Assembly (NCBI GenBank): GCA_026393335.1
Contig: JAPLAJ010000119.1
Location: 1-49,943 of the forward strand
DNA: 49,943 nucleotides
Direction: 5' to 3'
Origin: Rhodoluna sp.
Lineage (GTDB): Bacteria > Actinomycetota > Actinomycetes > Actinomycetales > Microbacteriaceae
Positions 37,783-49,737 of the stretch are shown here, piece by piece. Both the position numbers and the translations under genes were made by a program. Under the pieces are notes generated by a model. The model was given only the letters and a program-made list of their open reading frames with translations. It was not told the DNA's origin and did not search any database. How positions within the stretch are numbered: the stretch's first letter is position 1; every line of letters begins with the position of its first letter.

Positions 37783-39381
37783 TTAGGACAAAACAATCAA
37801 ATCGCGGTAGCCATCATTCCAAAGGTCTTCCTGGCCATCAGGCATAACCAGCACTCGCTCAGGGTTTAGGGCATCAACAGCCCCGACATCGTGGGAAACC
37901 AGCACCACAGCGCCTGAGAAGGAGGCTAGAGCCTTCAGAATCTCTTCACGGCTAGCAGGGTCTAAGTTGTTGGTCGGCTCATCAAGGAGCAGAACGTTCG
38001 CCCTTGAGACCACTAGAGCAGCCAGTGCCAATCGGGTCTTCTCCCCACCGCTTAGCACTCTAGCTGGCTTGTCAACGTCATCTCCCGAGAACAAGAATGA
38101 ACCCAACACCTTACGAGCATCGGTGTCATTGAGTTCTGGAGCCTGGGCCTGCATGTTTTGCAAAACAGTTTTATTGATGTCTAGAGTTTCGTGCTCCTGG
38201 GCGTAGTACCCAATTTTTAGACCATGACCGGCATCAATCTTTCCGGTATCAGGCTGCTCAACATCGCCAAGGATTCTAAGCAGTGTAGTTTTTCCCGCTC
38301 CATTGAGACCAATGATGACTACCCTTGATCCTCTATCGATTGCTAAGTCAACTGCAGTAAAGATTTCAAGTGATCCATAACTCTTACTGAGGTTGTGACC
38401 GAACAGTGGTGTCTTGCCACAAGCTTGAGGCTCAGGGAATCTAATGTTGGCAACTCGATCTTTTTCACGCACATCATCAAGGGAACTAAGAAGTTTCTCG
38501 GCACGTTTATTCATTTGATGGGCAGCTGATGCCTTAGACGCTTTAGCACCGAACTTAGCTGCTTGCAACTGAAGAACAGAAGCTTTCTTTTCAGCTATTG
38601 CTCTATCTCTTTTTCTGCGCTCTTCATCAGCTTCACGCTGCTTTAGATATGCACGCCAACCCATGTTGTAGATATCTATAACTCCACGGTTAGCATCGAG
38701 GTAGAAAACACGATTCACTGTTTCTTCGACGATATCGATATCGTGACTGATCACTATCAAGCCGCCCTGATAGTTCTTTAGAAACTCTCTCAACCAAATG
38801 ATGCTGTCCGCATCTAAGTGGTTTGTTGGCTCATCAAGAATCATTGTGGTTGCATCAGAGAAGAGAATTCTTGCTAGCTCGATGCGTCTTCGCTGTCCAC
38901 CAGATAGTGTGCCGATTGGTTGACTTAGGACATTTGGCTTTAGTCCGAGGTTGCTAGCAATAGCTGCCGCTTCCGCTTCAGCGGCATAGCCGCCGTTTGC
39001 TTGGAATTGGTTTTCAAGTTTTTCGTAGCGTTCCATGGCTTGTGCATAGACCGCTTCATCAACGGAGCCCATTTGATCTCTGGTGGCTTCAAGTTTTTTG
39101 AGGATAGAACCCAAACCACGGGCATTTAGGATTCTGTCGCTAGCTAGTTCTTCCAGGTCACCTGTTCTTGGATCTTGAGGCAGGTAGCCAATCTCCCCAA
39201 TACGTTCAACAGAGCCAGCACTTGGCTGAAAATCGCCTGCAATAACCTTTGTCAGAGTGGTCTTACCAGCTCCGTTACGGCCCACAAGACCCACCTTGTC
39301 GCCCTTAGAGACCTGGAAATTCACCCCAGACATCAGCACTCTTGCGCCTATGGTTATCTCGAGTTCACGCACGTTAATCAT
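37783..39381 (-). CDS. ABC-F family ATP-binding protein
   Basis: Duplicated ABC domains: GRNGAGKTTLTK, LSGGQRRRIELARILF, LDEPTNHLDADS, then GLNGAGKTTLLR, LSGGEKTRLALAAL, LDEPTNNLDPAS. Confidence 0.94.
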   Translation of the reverse strand: MINVRELEITIGARVLMSGVNFQVSKGDKVGLVGRNGAGKTTLTKVIAGDFQPSAGSVERIGEIGYLPQDPRTGDLEELASDRILNARGLGSILKKLEATRDQMGSVDEAVYAQAMERYEKLENQFQANGGYAAEAEAAAIASNLGLKPNVLSQPIGTLSGGQRRRIELARILFSDATTMILDEPTNHLDADSIIWLREFLKNYQGGLIVISHDIDIVEETVNRVFYLDANRGVIDIYNMGWRAYLKQREADEERRKRDRAIAEKKASVLQLQAAKFGAKASKASAAHQMNKRAEKLLSSLDDVREKDRVANIRFPEPQACGKTPLFGHNLSKSYGSLEIFTAVDLAIDRGSRVVIIGLNGAGKTTLLRILGDVEQPDTGKIDAGHGLKIGYYAQEHETLDINKTVLQNMQAQAPELNDTDARKVLGSFLFSGDDVDKPARVLSGGEKTRLALAALVVSRANVLLLDEPTNNLDPASREEILKALASFSGAVVLVSHDVGAVDALNPERVLVMPDGQEDLWNDGYRDLIVLS

Positions 39382-39480
39382 GACGGAACTCCAATTGGTG
39401 GTTGATTTTTGATGAAACCGAGTTTGGTCTCTACTACTACCCTACAATTAAGAAAACATTCAGGCAGGAAAGGCCCATAA

Positions 39481-40065
39481 GTGAGCATTGCACAACCAAG
39501 AAACGTAACCATCATTGACAACGTTATTTCTAGGTCACGGGTATCAGATGTAGTTCTTGTACTTGTCGGCGTCGTTCTCACTGCTTTGGCAGCTCAGGTT
39601 CAGATTCCTGCTCTTCCAGTGCCGTTTACTCTGCAGACCTTAGCCGTGTTAGTTATCGGTGCTACCTATGGTTCATCTCGCGGTGCAATCACAATGGGTG
39701 CCTACGCGGTCGGCGGTGTTCTAGGCTTCCCGGTATTTGCAGGTGGAGCAAGTGGCATCGCTGTGATCTTTGGAGCTACTGGTGGATTCCTACTTGGATT
39801 TATCTTTGCAGCTGCACTAATCGGTCGCTTAGCTGAACTGAACTGGAGTTCAGATGCTCTGAAAATGTTTGTTAGCTATGTTTTGGGTTCCGCTGTGATT
39901 TACGCAATTGGAGTTCCTGTTCTAGCGATGTCTGCATTTGCATCAGATTTAGTTGCTGCAATGACTTACATGTTGCCTTACTTGATTTGGGATGCAGTAA
40001 AAGCTGTCATCGCAGCAGCTCTGCTACCAACAGCTTGGGTGGTAGTGAAGGCCATAAAAAAGTAA
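39481..40065 (+). CDS. bioY: Biotin transporter BioY
   Basis: LTALAAQVQIPALPVPFTLQTLAVLVIGATYGSSRGAITMGAYAVGGVLGFPVFAGG; GTG start. Confidence 0.94.
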   Translation: MSIAQPRNVTIIDNVISRSRVSDVVLVLVGVVLTALAAQVQIPALPVPFTLQTLAVLVIGATYGSSRGAITMGAYAVGGVLGFPVFAGGASGIAVIFGATGGFLLGFIFAAALIGRLAELNWSSDALKMFVSYVLGSAVIYAIGVPVLAMSAFASDLVAAMTYMLPYLIWDAVKAVIAAALLPTAWVVVKAIKK

Positions 40066-40067
40066 AA

Positions 40068-40397
40068 CTAAATCGCGAATCCAATTGCGCGCATTTGTTC
40101 TTTACCATCATCAGTAATTAGCTCTGGGCCCCAAGGTGGCATCCATACCCAATTGATTCTGAAAGCCTCAACGACACCATCAAGAGCCATACCCATTTGC
40201 TCTTCGATGACATCCGTCAGTGGACAACCAGCCGAAGTTAGAGTCATGTGAATTAGTAGAGAGCCATCTTCAGCTTGTTTCAGGTCGTAAATCAAACCAA
40301 GGTCAACAATGTTGACGCCAATCTCAGGATCAATTACTTCCTTGATTGCTTCAAGGACTTCGTCGTACTTCTCTGGAGAAAGATCTAGTTCAGTCAA
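40068..40397 (-). CDS. sufT: DUF59/MIP18-family Fe-S assembly protein (SufT-like)
   Basis: AIKEVIDPEIGVNIVDLGLIYDL, MTLTSAGCPLTDVIEEQM; directly downstream of sufC. Confidence 0.9.
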   Translation of the reverse strand: MTELDLSPEKYDEVLEAIKEVIDPEIGVNIVDLGLIYDLKQAEDGSLLIHMTLTSAGCPLTDVIEEQMGMALDGVVEAFRINWVWMPPWGPELITDDGKEQMRAIGFAI

Positions 40398-40401
40398 AGG
40401 T

Positions 40402-41154
40402 TTATGCCTTTACGTATCTGTCGTAACCTTCAGCTTCAAGCTGGTCCGCAAGTTCTTCTCCACCTTGTTCAGCAACCTTGCCGTCAACAAAGACATGCAC
40501 GAAGTCAGGCTTGATGCACTTCAGGATTCTTGTGTAGTGAGTAATCATAAGCACACCTAGATCATTAGCCTGGTGAGCGCGGTTGACGCCTTCAGAAACA
40601 ATCTTTAGGGCGTCAACGTCTAGACCTGAGTCTGTCTCGTCAAGGATGGCAAAGCGTGGCTTTAGAAGCTCAAGCTGCAAGATTTCGTGACGCTTCTTCT
40701 CACCGCCTGAGAATCCTTCATTTACATTTCGCTCAGAGAAGGTTGAATCAATCTTTAGACCACTCATTGCATCACGAACGTCTTTGATCCAAGTTCTAAG
40801 AGCAGGAGCTTCGCCTGTGATTGCCGTCTTTGCAGTTCTTAGGAAGTTTGATACTGACACTCCAGGAATTTCAACCGGATACTGCATCGCTAGGAATAGG
40901 CCAGCGCGTGCACGCTCATCAACACTCATGTCCAAGACATTTTCACCATCAAGGAGGATCTCTCCCTTGGTAACTGTGTACTTAGGGTGTCCTGCGATTG
41001 AGTAAGCAAGAGTTGACTTGCCTGAACCATTAGGACCCATCACAGCGTGAATCTCACCACTTTTGATAGTTAGGTCAACACCTTTAAGAATCTCTTTGGT
41101 GCCCTGATCCGTCTCAACGGTTACGTGTAGGTTTTTGATTTCTAGAGTTGCCAT
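40402..41154 (-). CDS. sufC: Fe-S cluster assembly ATPase SufC
   Basis: GPNGSGKSTLAYSIAGHPKY, GFSGGEKKRHEILQLELLKPRFAILDETDSGLD. Confidence 0.96.
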   Translation of the reverse strand: MATLEIKNLHVTVETDQGTKEILKGVDLTIKSGEIHAVMGPNGSGKSTLAYSIAGHPKYTVTKGEILLDGENVLDMSVDERARAGLFLAMQYPVEIPGVSVSNFLRTAKTAITGEAPALRTWIKDVRDAMSGLKIDSTFSERNVNEGFSGGEKKRHEILQLELLKPRFAILDETDSGLDVDALKIVSEGVNRAHQANDLGVLMITHYTRILKCIKPDFVHVFVDGKVAEQGGEELADQLEAEGYDRYVKA

Positions 41155-41168
41155 GATTTCCTTTTGGC

Positions 41169-41483
41169 CTAAGCCTGTTCGTATTCGATAAAAACTTCGC
41201 CGTTTTCGACTAGTACTTCATAAACTGATACCGGCTCGTAGGCAGGTAAAGAAAGCGGAGAACCTGTCTCAAGTGAGAACTTAGCTCCGTGAGCCCAGCA
41301 TTCAATAGTTTCGTTATCAACAAAGCCTTCGCTAAGTGAGATCTCGCCATGTGAGCACTTGTCATCTAGTGCGTGAAAATCTCCGTTAGGAGTCTTCACA
41401 ATTGCTATTGCGTGATCGCCAATCTTTACTCTCAGTGCACGACCTGGCTTGATGTCATCAACGCCACAAATACGAATTGCCAT
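41169..41483 (-). CDS. Rieske-type non-heme ferredoxin in SUF operon
   Basis: CSH...CWAHGAKF Rieske ligands; 104 aa. Confidence 0.9.
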   Translation of the reverse strand: MAIRICGVDDIKPGRALRVKIGDHAIAIVKTPNGDFHALDDKCSHGEISLSEGFVDNETIECWAHGAKFSLETGSPLSLPAYEPVSVYEVLVENGEVFIEYEQA

Positions 41484-42652
41484 TAGTAACTCCCTAGCTT
41501 CTCTTCAACAATCGAGGTAAGTCTCTCGACAAGTTCTTCAACACCGGTTCTCTGCAGGATGTCAACGAGGAAACCAAGAACCACTAGACGTCTAGCGTCA
41601 TCAACTGTGATTCCTCTTGCCTGTAAGTAGAACAACTGCTCGTCATCAAATCTTCCTGATGCGCTTGCGTGTCCAGCTCCTTCAATCTCACCAGTTTCAA
41701 TCTCAAGGTTTGGAACAGAGTCTGCTCGTGCACCATCGGTAAGAAGTAGATTTCTGTTCAGTTCGTATGTGTCAGTGCCCTCTGCAACAACACGAATGAG
41801 CACATCGCCAATCCAGACAGTGTGTGCTTTGTTTCCCTGTAGGGCACCTTTATAGGTAACTCTAGATTTACAGTTAGGCGCAGCGTGATCAACAAATGGT
41901 CTGTTCTCAAGGTGCTGGCCTGCACTAGCGAAATAGACACCATTCATTTCAACTTCAGCACCAGGACCTGTGAACGTAGTTACCGGAGTGATACGAACTA
42001 GATCCCCACCAAAAGATGCGATTGAGTGCTTGAGGAAAGAGTTTCTTGCAAGCTTGGAAAAGTGTGCTGAGACGTGTGCGGAGCCTTTGTCCCAGTTCTG
42101 AACTGAGACAATGTTTAGCTTGGCCTCATCCTGAACATCGATCTCAATAATTTCAGCAAGGTTACCCAAGCCCATGTGTTCAACGATCAATGTTGCATTA
42201 CTGAACTTCTTAGCAACTACAAAGATGTGCAGAGCACTAGGTGCTGGATGATTCGCCGCGATCTTGATAACAACAGGCTCTTTAACCTCTGCACTCTCTG
42301 CAACTTCAATGAGTAGTGTCTTGCTGGCGTTGGTATAAGCAGCTGCTGCTACCCGATCTTCAGGAACGCCGATGGAGCCAACTCGTGAGTCTGTGCTTTC
42401 AATCCAAGAGATCTTTACATCATCGGTTGAAACAAATGAAACCTCTGATTCGTACTCCCCTAATACATCAGAATCTAAACCATTTAGCTGATCAGGTTGA
42501 AGATATCTCCATAGGTCCTGAAGTGGCGAGATGGCTTCGAAGTCTGACACAGACTTAGAAGATGGACGATCGCTTCTAATCTGTAGTGGCACAAATGAGC
42601 CGTGGGTGTGCTCAGCAAGACCGTGCTGAGCGGTTTTTGGTGAATCTGACAT
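41483..42652 (-). CDS. sufD: Fe-S cluster assembly protein SufD
   Basis: SufBD family: [76 protein letters not shown]. Confidence 0.94.
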   Translation of the reverse strand: MSDSPKTAQHGLAEHTHGSFVPLQIRSDRPSSKSVSDFEAISPLQDLWRYLQPDQLNGLDSDVLGEYESEVSFVSTDDVKISWIESTDSRVGSIGVPEDRVAAAAYTNASKTLLIEVAESAEVKEPVVIKIAANHPAPSALHIFVVAKKFSNATLIVEHMGLGNLAEIIEIDVQDEAKLNIVSVQNWDKGSAHVSAHFSKLARNSFLKHSIASFGGDLVRITPVTTFTGPGAEVEMNGVYFASAGQHLENRPFVDHAAPNCKSRVTYKGALQGNKAHTVWIGDVLIRVVAEGTDTYELNRNLLLTDGARADSVPNLEIETGEIEGAGHASASGRFDDEQLFYLQARGITVDDARRLVVLGFLVDILQRTGVEELVERLTSIVEEKLGSY

Positions 42653-44112
42653 TAACCGACAGCGCCTTCCATTTGCATTTCAATTAGTTTGTTTAGCTCT
42701 AGCGCATATTCCATCGGTAGTTCTTTAGCAATTGGCTCAATGAAGCCTCGAACAATCATTGCCATGGCTTCATCTTCAGCAAGACCTCTCGACTGGAGAT
42801 AGAACAGTTGCTCATCGCTCACTCTTGAAACAGTTGCTTCGTGACCCATTGATACATCGTCTTCACGAACATCAACTGCAGGATATGTATCGCTTCTAGA
42901 GATAGTGTCAATCAATAATGCATCACAGCGAACTGTGTTTGCAGAGTGGTGCGCACCAGGGTTTACTCTGATCTCTCCACGGTAAGAAGTTCTGCCACCG
43001 GCACGAGCAATCGACTTAGAAACAATTGATGAAGATGTGTATGGAGCAAGGTGAATCATCTTCGCTCCAGCATCCTGGTGCTGACCTTCACCAGCGAAAG
43101 CAACAGAAAGAGTCTCTCCTCTAGCATGCTCTCCAGCAAGAATCACTGCTGGATACTTCATGGTTACTTTAGAACCGATGTTGCCATCAATCCATTCCAT
43201 GGTCGCACCTTCGTGAGCTACTGCTCTCTTAGTTACAAGGTTGTATACGTTGTTAGACCAGTTCTGGATGGTGGTGTAACGAACGCGAGCGTTCTTCTTC
43301 ACAATGATTTCAACAACTGCTGAGTGCAATGAGTCGCTCTTGTAAATAGGAGCTGTACACCCTTCGATGTAGTGAACGTAAGAACCTTCATCGGCAATGA
43401 TTAGAGTTCTTTCGAACTGACCCATGTTTTCAGTGTTGATGCGGAAGTAAGCCTGAAGTGGAATCTCTACTCGAACTCCCTTAGGAACATAAACGAATGA
43501 TCCTCCGGACCAAACAGCTGTGTTTAGAGCAGCAAACTTGTTATCTCCTGCAGGGATAACAGTTCCGAAATATTCTTGGAAAATCTCAGGGTGCTCTCTG
43601 AGAGCAGTGTCAGTGTCCATGAAGATAACGCCTTGGCGTTCAAGTTCTTCATTGATCTGGTGATAAACAACTTCTGACTCATACTGAGCTGCGACACCAG
43701 CAACTAGTCGCTGACGTTCGGCTTCAGGAATACCAAGCTTCTCGTAGGTGTTCTTGATCTCTTCTGGAAGTTCTTCCCAAGATCCTGCTTGCTTCTCTGT
43801 TGAGCGAACGAAGTACTTGATGTTGTCGAAATCGATACCGCTTAGGTCTGCTCCCCAGGTTGGCATTGGCTTCTTTTGGAAGTATGAGAAACCCTTGAGT
43901 CTCAAGTCCAACATCCACTGCGGCTCAGACTTCAGGTTAGAGATGTTGGTAACAACATCGGTGTTGATTCCTCTTTTAGCGCTAGCACCAGCAGCGTCAG
44001 TATCAGACCAACCGAATTCGTAGATTCCAAGACTGTCTAGTTCTGGACGTTCGATGGCTGCATCTGGCATTTCGACCTCTTTCTGAAGGGCTGTAGCGTA
44101 TAAATTACTCAC
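42652..44112 (-). CDS. sufB: Fe-S cluster assembly protein SufB
   Basis: [73 protein letters not shown]. Confidence 0.97.
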   Translation of the reverse strand: MSNLYATALQKEVEMPDAAIERPELDSLGIYEFGWSDTDAAGASAKRGINTDVVTNISNLKSEPQWMLDLRLKGFSYFQKKPMPTWGADLSGIDFDNIKYFVRSTEKQAGSWEELPEEIKNTYEKLGIPEAERQRLVAGVAAQYESEVVYHQINEELERQGVIFMDTDTALREHPEIFQEYFGTVIPAGDNKFAALNTAVWSGGSFVYVPKGVRVEIPLQAYFRINTENMGQFERTLIIADEGSYVHYIEGCTAPIYKSDSLHSAVVEIIVKKNARVRYTTIQNWSNNVYNLVTKRAVAHEGATMEWIDGNIGSKVTMKYPAVILAGEHARGETLSVAFAGEGQHQDAGAKMIHLAPYTSSSIVSKSIARAGGRTSYRGEIRVNPGAHHSANTVRCDALLIDTISRSDTYPAVDVREDDVSMGHEATVSRVSDEQLFYLQSRGLAEDEAMAMIVRGFIEPIAKELPMEYALELNKLIEMQMEGAVG

Positions 44113-44257
44113 ATTTGAAACTCATTTAAGAGAAAACATTCGGTGGGTAATGAAACTTTTCGTTCTTCTCAAGTTGTTCTCAAGATTGACGACTAGTCTA
44201 AGTTTATCCAAACGTTACCCAGTGCGTAACCCCAGAAACGAATAGAAAGAGCCTGTT

Positions 44258-45139
44258 TTGATTGACAAGTTGTTTGGCAGTCACCGTATTCGCCTTTACG
44301 CTTGGCTATCTCTTGCCAGCCAAATCCTTATTGTGGTAACTGGCGGAGCTGTTCGGCTCACCGGCTCCGGACTTGGCTGTCCCACTTGGCCAGAATGTGA
44401 ACCAGGATCGTTGGTAAACGTTCCAGAGCAAGGAATACACGGCGTCATTGAATTCGGTAACCGTCTTCTAACTTTCTTGCTTCTATTTATTTCACTGGGA
44501 ACATTCATTACCGTTATGCGTTTGAAGAAAGGTCACCGTAAGGGCCTATTTTGGACCTCTTTGGGACTTGGATTAGGCATTGTTGCTCAGGCAGTTCTTG
44601 GAGGCATCACTGTGCTTACTGGTTTGAACTCTTGGATAGTCGGAGCGCACTTCCTGGTATCTATGGGTCTGATCGTTATTGCAACATTCCTTGTTTGGTA
44701 TTCAAGAGGACGCAGAGTATTAGAGCATAAGAAAAATCTTTCAAGGCTTTCACTTCTTATGGTTCCAGTCGCAGCTGCCGTCATAGTAATTGGAGTCATA
44801 CTCACCGGATCTGGACCTCACGCGGGTGACAGCGATACACCTAGAAATGGTCTGGATTCAGAGCTGTGGTCTCATTACCACTCCTACCCTGCCTATCTCC
44901 TGCTGGCTTTAGTATTTCTGCAGCTCGTTATGCGTTGGTCCAGCACTGGAAGAGATTCAGCTAAGTTCTCCAGCGCTTTACTGTTGGTTTTGGTCTCCCA
45001 AGCCATGCTTGGTCTTGTTCAGACTTGGCTCGGTCTTCCAGTGATACTGGTTGGCTTGCACATGCTTGGAGCATCTGTGTTAGCAAGCCTTATCACCTAT
45101 CAAGCACTTTTGAACAAAGCATGGTCAGGTAGCCAGTGA
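44258..45139 (+). CDS. ctaA: Heme A synthase (COX15/CtaA)
   Basis: VVTGGAVRLTGSGLGCPTWPECEPGSLV, GVIEFGNRLLTF, TGSGPHAGD; eight TMs; TTG start. Confidence 0.93.
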   Translation: MIDKLFGSHRIRLYAWLSLASQILIVVTGGAVRLTGSGLGCPTWPECEPGSLVNVPEQGIHGVIEFGNRLLTFLLLFISLGTFITVMRLKKGHRKGLFWTSLGLGLGIVAQAVLGGITVLTGLNSWIVGAHFLVSMGLIVIATFLVWYSRGRRVLEHKKNLSRLSLLMVPVAAAVIVIGVILTGSGPHAGDSDTPRNGLDSELWSHYHSYPAYLLLALVFLQLVMRWSSTGRDSAKFSSALLLVLVSQAMLGLVQTWLGLPVILVGLHMLGASVLASLITYQALLNKAWSGSQ

Positions 45140-46506
45140 GCGCGATTTTCTGGTTTAGAAGAGATCTTCGACTTCAAGATAACGAGGCTCTAACTGCCGC
45201 TTTTGAATCACACCCAGATGGCGTTGCAGCTGTATACATGTTTAACCAGCCTGAGTACCAGGTGCTAGAAGGCATCAGGCAACATAGCCTTACCGAATCG
45301 ATTAGATCTCTAAGTCACGACATCGATGGTCAACTGAATGTTTTGCAGGTGCAATCTGTAAGTGAGTTCAGCCAAAGACTTCTAAAGATTTGCAAACAAA
45401 CCCGGATAGCCAAGGTCTATGCCATGGAATCTTTTGACCCAAAAGGAATCTCAGAACAAACTTTGCTCTCCAAAGAACTAGGTTCTGCAGGCATCGAACT
45501 GCACTTAGTTGGTTCGGCTTATGCAGTCCTTCCAGGTAAAGTATCTAAACCTGATGGTGGGAACTATCGTGTCTACACACCGTTCTATAAAGCTTGGATG
45601 AATCTTGCCGATGTCTTACCAAAAGTCTTACCAAGTAAATTGAACTGGCTCTCCATTGAGGAAACCAAAGATGTTCCAAAGCCAACCAAGGTATCGCCAA
45701 TCAAAGTTATTGCAGGCGAAGATTTTGCACTTAGAACTTTTGAGAGATTTACTGATCGTGCTCTAGATCACTATGACGAAATGCGTAATAGAGCAGATCT
45801 AAGTGGAACATCGCATCTCTCCCACGCTCTCGCTCACGGAGAGATACATCCAAGAACATTGCTTGCCACAATAGGCGATTCGCCTGCGCACGAGGTATTC
45901 CGAAAAGAAATTGCTTGGCGTGAATTCTATGCAGATGTGCTCTTTCATTACCCACACACAGTAGATGACTACTACGAACCTAGGTTTAAGAAACTTCGCT
46001 ATGACACAGGGGCCATTGCCGATGAGCGCTTTGCCGCCTGGTGTAAAGGCGAAACTGGTTACCCAATGGTAGATGCGGGCATGAGGCAATTACTTGCTGA
46101 AGGTTGGATGCACAATCGGGTTCGAATGATTGTTGCCTCATTCTTGGTCAAAGATTTACACATCGAGTGGACTAAAGGTGCCGAGCACTTTGAAGCTCAC
46201 CTAAGTGATTTCGATCCAGCTTCAAACTCTCACGGCTGGCAATGGACAGCAGGATGTGGAACTGATGCTTCTCCGTACTACCGAATCTTTAATCCAATAT
46301 TGCAGGGACTCAAGTTTGATCCTGATGGCAAATATGTTCGCAAGTACATTCCGGAACTTAGGCACTTAGAAGGATCTGCGGCTCACGAGCCTTGGGATAT
46401 CTTTGATGGCTACTCTGGCGGATATCCTGCCCAAATTGTTGACCATTCAGAAGAACGCAACGAATCTCTAGCTCGATTAGAAGAGCTCAAAAGCCAAAAC
46501 TCTTAG
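45136..46506 (+). CDS. phr: Deoxyribodipyrimidine photo-lyase
   Basis: [22 protein letters not shown]-binding region [31 protein letters not shown]...[24 protein letters not shown]. Confidence 0.95.
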   Translation: MSAIFWFRRDLRLQDNEALTAAFESHPDGVAAVYMFNQPEYQVLEGIRQHSLTESIRSLSHDIDGQLNVLQVQSVSEFSQRLLKICKQTRIAKVYAMESFDPKGISEQTLLSKELGSAGIELHLVGSAYAVLPGKVSKPDGGNYRVYTPFYKAWMNLADVLPKVLPSKLNWLSIEETKDVPKPTKVSPIKVIAGEDFALRTFERFTDRALDHYDEMRNRADLSGTSHLSHALAHGEIHPRTLLATIGDSPAHEVFRKEIAWREFYADVLFHYPHTVDDYYEPRFKKLRYDTGAIADERFAAWCKGETGYPMVDAGMRQLLAEGWMHNRVRMIVASFLVKDLHIEWTKGAEHFEAHLSDFDPASNSHGWQWTAGCGTDASPYYRIFNPILQGLKFDPDGKYVRKYIPELRHLEGSAAHEPWDIFDGYSGGYPAQIVDHSEERNESLARLEELKSQNS

Positions 46507-47438
46507 AAGAACTTAATAAAGACCAGTGGATCAATTCCGATGGCGATAAACAAAACGGTCAAATAGGTAATTGAGAAGTGGAACAACTTCATCGGGTTCT
46601 CAACCGAACCTAGTTTTGTTTTCTTTTGTAGCAAGTGAGCCTCAACGATAAACCAAATACCTCCAGCTACTGCTGTGAGGCTGTAAATCAGACCCATCGG
46701 GTGCACAGGAATAAGTAAGAGTGTTGATGCGACCATCGCGTAGCTGTAGATGACAATCTGTTTGGCTACATTCTGGCTGTCGGCTACAACTGGAAGCATT
46801 GGAACGCCAGCTGCTTTGTAATCAGCTAAGTATTTGATTGACAAAGGCCAATAGTGAGGCGGAGTCCATAAGAAGATCATTAGAAACAAAACCGCAGCCG
46901 ACCAGGTCACAGTTCCAGTAACTGAGCTAAAGCCAATCAATACAGGCATCGCCCCTGCTGCACCACCCCAGACGATGTTTTGGGCAGTTCTGCGCTTCAA
47001 GAGCAGCGTATAGATGAAAATGTAGAACAATTCCGCAGAAAGGGCCAAGATTGCACTTAGCCAGTTGACCATAAACCCGAGCCAAAGCACGGAAATCACT
47101 CCAATAGCAACGGCAAAGACTTTGGCCTCCAGAAGGGTCAAATGGCCCGTAACCAGGGGTCTTTTCTGGGTTCTACCCATGATTTTGTCGATATCTGCAT
47201 CAATAATGCAGTTAAAGGCGTTAGCAGAGCCAGCACTAAGCGATCCACCTATCAGAGTGGCTAAAACTAGCCAAAGGTTAGGAATTCCCTGCTGAGCCAA
47301 AATCATGACCGGAACGGTCGTGATTAGCAATAATTCAATGACTCTTGGCTTGGTCAAAGCCAAATAAGCAGCCATTTTTCGACCAAAAGATATGGTTGGT
47401 TTAGGGCTCTGCTGGCTCAAATTGGCTGTGGAAGTCAT
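46503..47438 (-). CDS. ctaB: Protoheme IX farnesyltransferase
   Basis: [56 protein letters not shown]; start reset to ATG 47438 ([10 protein letters not shown]). Confidence 0.94.
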   Translation of the reverse strand: MTSTANLSQQSPKPTISFGRKMAAYLALTKPRVIELLLITTVPVMILAQQGIPNLWLVLATLIGGSLSAGSANAFNCIIDADIDKIMGRTQKRPLVTGHLTLLEAKVFAVAIGVISVLWLGFMVNWLSAILALSAELFYIFIYTLLLKRRTAQNIVWGGAAGAMPVLIGFSSVTGTVTWSAAVLFLMIFLWTPPHYWPLSIKYLADYKAAGVPMLPVVADSQNVAKQIVIYSYAMVASTLLLIPVHPMGLIYSLTAVAGGIWFIVEAHLLQKKTKLGSVENPMKLFHFSITYLTVLFIAIGIDPLVFIKFF

Positions 47439-47627
47439 CTCTGCAAGTCTAAGCCAAATCCAATGTTTCGTTACATATCCGTAATCAAATTGAGTGTCGG
47501 GTATAGACTTCAAAGGCACCAAAACTAGCCATTGAGCATCGAATATCGGCTCAAATTTGCGAAATAAATGGGCGACGAAGCCTTAATAAAGAGATATTCG
47601 ACTCAAAGACAATAAGGAGAAAGTGCC

Positions 47628-49718
47628 GTGTCACTAATCTGGGACAACATAGATTCAAAATCTGTAGATACCGCTCGTGTTTTAGCTGCTGATGCAGTTG
47701 AAAAAGTTGGTAATGGCCACCCTGGTACCGCCATTTCGTTAGCTCCGGTTGCGTATCTACTCTTCCAAAAGGTTATGTGTCATGATCCTGCAGATGAAAA
47801 ATGGACTGGTCGCGATCGCTTTATTCTCAGCGTTGGTCACTCCTCACTGACAATTTATAACCAGTTGTACTTATCTGGTTACGGCCTAGAACTTGATGAC
47901 ATCAAGGCATTGAGAACTTGGGGCTCTGCCACTCCTGGTCACCCTGAGTATGGTCACACCAAGGGCGTTGAGATTACTACTGGCCCTCTAGGACAAGGTT
48001 TAGCATCTGCAACTGGTTTTGCATACGCAGCAAGATTTGAAAGAGGTCTATTTGACCCAGAGACTGCTCAGGGTGAAAGTGCATTTGATCACTTTGTATA
48101 CGTGATTGCAGGTGACGGTGACATGCAAGAAGGTGTAACTAGCGAAGCTGCTTCACTTGCAGGCCACCAACAACTTGGAAACCTAGTTGTGATCTATGAC
48201 AGCAACCAAATCTCTATCGAAGATGACACCAACATTGCTTTCACTGAAGATCTAACTGCGCGCTATAACTCATACGGTTGGCACACTCAAACAGTTGACT
48301 GGAAAAAGACCGGCAACTATCACGAAGACATCCAAGAACTTTATGCAGCAATTGAAAAAGCAAAAGCAGAAACAACCAAGCCTTCACTTATCACACTTAG
48401 AACAATCATTGGCTGGCCTTCACCTAAGAAGCAGAACACTGGCAAGATTCACGGTTCAGCTTTAGGAGCAGAAGAACTTGCTGGACTAAAAACTATTCTT
48501 GGCTTTGACCCTGAAAAGACATTTGATGTTTCAGCAGAAGTGATCGAACACACTCGCAGTAATGCAGCTGCCAGAGCTAAAGAAGCTAGAAGTATTTGGC
48601 AAGCAAAGTTTGACGCGTGGGCAAAAGCTAACCCAGATAAGAAGAAGCTATACGACAGAGTTCAATCTGGAGCGACTCCAGCAGAACTTGCATCTTCTCT
48701 CCCAGTTTTTGAAGGTGGAACAGAAATCTCCACTCGTTCAGCAAGCGGAAAAGTAATCAACGCAATAGCAAAGGTTATGCCTGAGCTTTGGGGTGGATCG
48801 GCTGACCTTGCAGAATCAAACAACACAACCATCGAAGGTTCAAAGTCATTCGTTCCATCAGAATGGTCAACTCACGAATGGTCAGGTAATCCTTACGGTC
48901 GTGTGTTGCACTTCGGTATTCGTGAACACGCTATGGGTTCAATCCTGAACGGTATTGTTCTGCACGGTAACACCAGAGCTTTCGGTGGAACATTCCTAAT
49001 CTTCAGCGACTACATGCGACCAGCTGTTCGTCTAGCTGCCCTTATGAAGGTTCCTTCAATCTTCGTTTGGACACATGACAGTGTTGCTCTTGGTGAAGAT
49101 GGCCCTACACACCAGCCAGTTGAGCAGCTTGCAACTCTTCGAGCTATCCCTGGACTAGATATGGTTCGTCCAGGAGACGCTAACGAAGTTGCTTATGCAT
49201 GGAAGACAATTTTGGAACGTCGTCACAACCCAGCAGGTATTGCGCTAACTAGACAAAACATTCCGGTATTCAAGCGCGGTGAGGCAGATGAAACAGGATC
49301 AGTATTCGCATCTGCAGAGCACACCTCTAAAGGCGCTTACACACTTATCGATGCTTCAAACTCAAAGCCTGAACTAATCCTTATTGCAACTGGTTCTGAA
49401 GTTCAGCTGGCCGTAGAAGCAAGAACAAGACTCGAAGCAGAAGGAATTAAGACAAGAGTTGTTTCAGCTCCTTGTGTTGAGTGGTTTGATGAGCAATCAG
49501 ATGCATACAAAGAGTCAGTGCTACCAAGCGATGTGTCAGCAAGAGTTTCTGTTGAAGCAGGTCTATCACTTGGTTGGAGCAAGTATGTCGGTCGCTCAGG
49601 TGAGAGTGTATCTATCGAACACTTCGGAGCTTCGGCTGACTACAAGACTCTATTCAGAGAATTCGGCATGACCACAGATGCAGTTGTAAAAGCTGCCCAT
49701 AAATCACTTAGTAACTAA
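47628..49718 (+). CDS. tkt: Transketolase
   Basis: [73 protein letters not shown] start. Confidence 0.97.
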   Translation: MSLIWDNIDSKSVDTARVLAADAVEKVGNGHPGTAISLAPVAYLLFQKVMCHDPADEKWTGRDRFILSVGHSSLTIYNQLYLSGYGLELDDIKALRTWGSATPGHPEYGHTKGVEITTGPLGQGLASATGFAYAARFERGLFDPETAQGESAFDHFVYVIAGDGDMQEGVTSEAASLAGHQQLGNLVVIYDSNQISIEDDTNIAFTEDLTARYNSYGWHTQTVDWKKTGNYHEDIQELYAAIEKAKAETTKPSLITLRTIIGWPSPKKQNTGKIHGSALGAEELAGLKTILGFDPEKTFDVSAEVIEHTRSNAAARAKEARSIWQAKFDAWAKANPDKKKLYDRVQSGATPAELASSLPVFEGGTEISTRSASGKVINAIAKVMPELWGGSADLAESNNTTIEGSKSFVPSEWSTHEWSGNPYGRVLHFGIREHAMGSILNGIVLHGNTRAFGGTFLIFSDYMRPAVRLAALMKVPSIFVWTHDSVALGEDGPTHQPVEQLATLRAIPGLDMVRPGDANEVAYAWKTILERRHNPAGIALTRQNIPVFKRGEADETGSVFASAEHTSKGAYTLIDASNSKPELILIATGSEVQLAVEARTRLEAEGIKTRVVSAPCVEWFDEQSDAYKESVLPSDVSARVSVEAGLSLGWSKYVGRSGESVSIEHFGASADYKTLFREFGMTTDAVVKAAHKSLSN

Positions 49719-49737
49719 CAAACCACAGGAGAAAACA

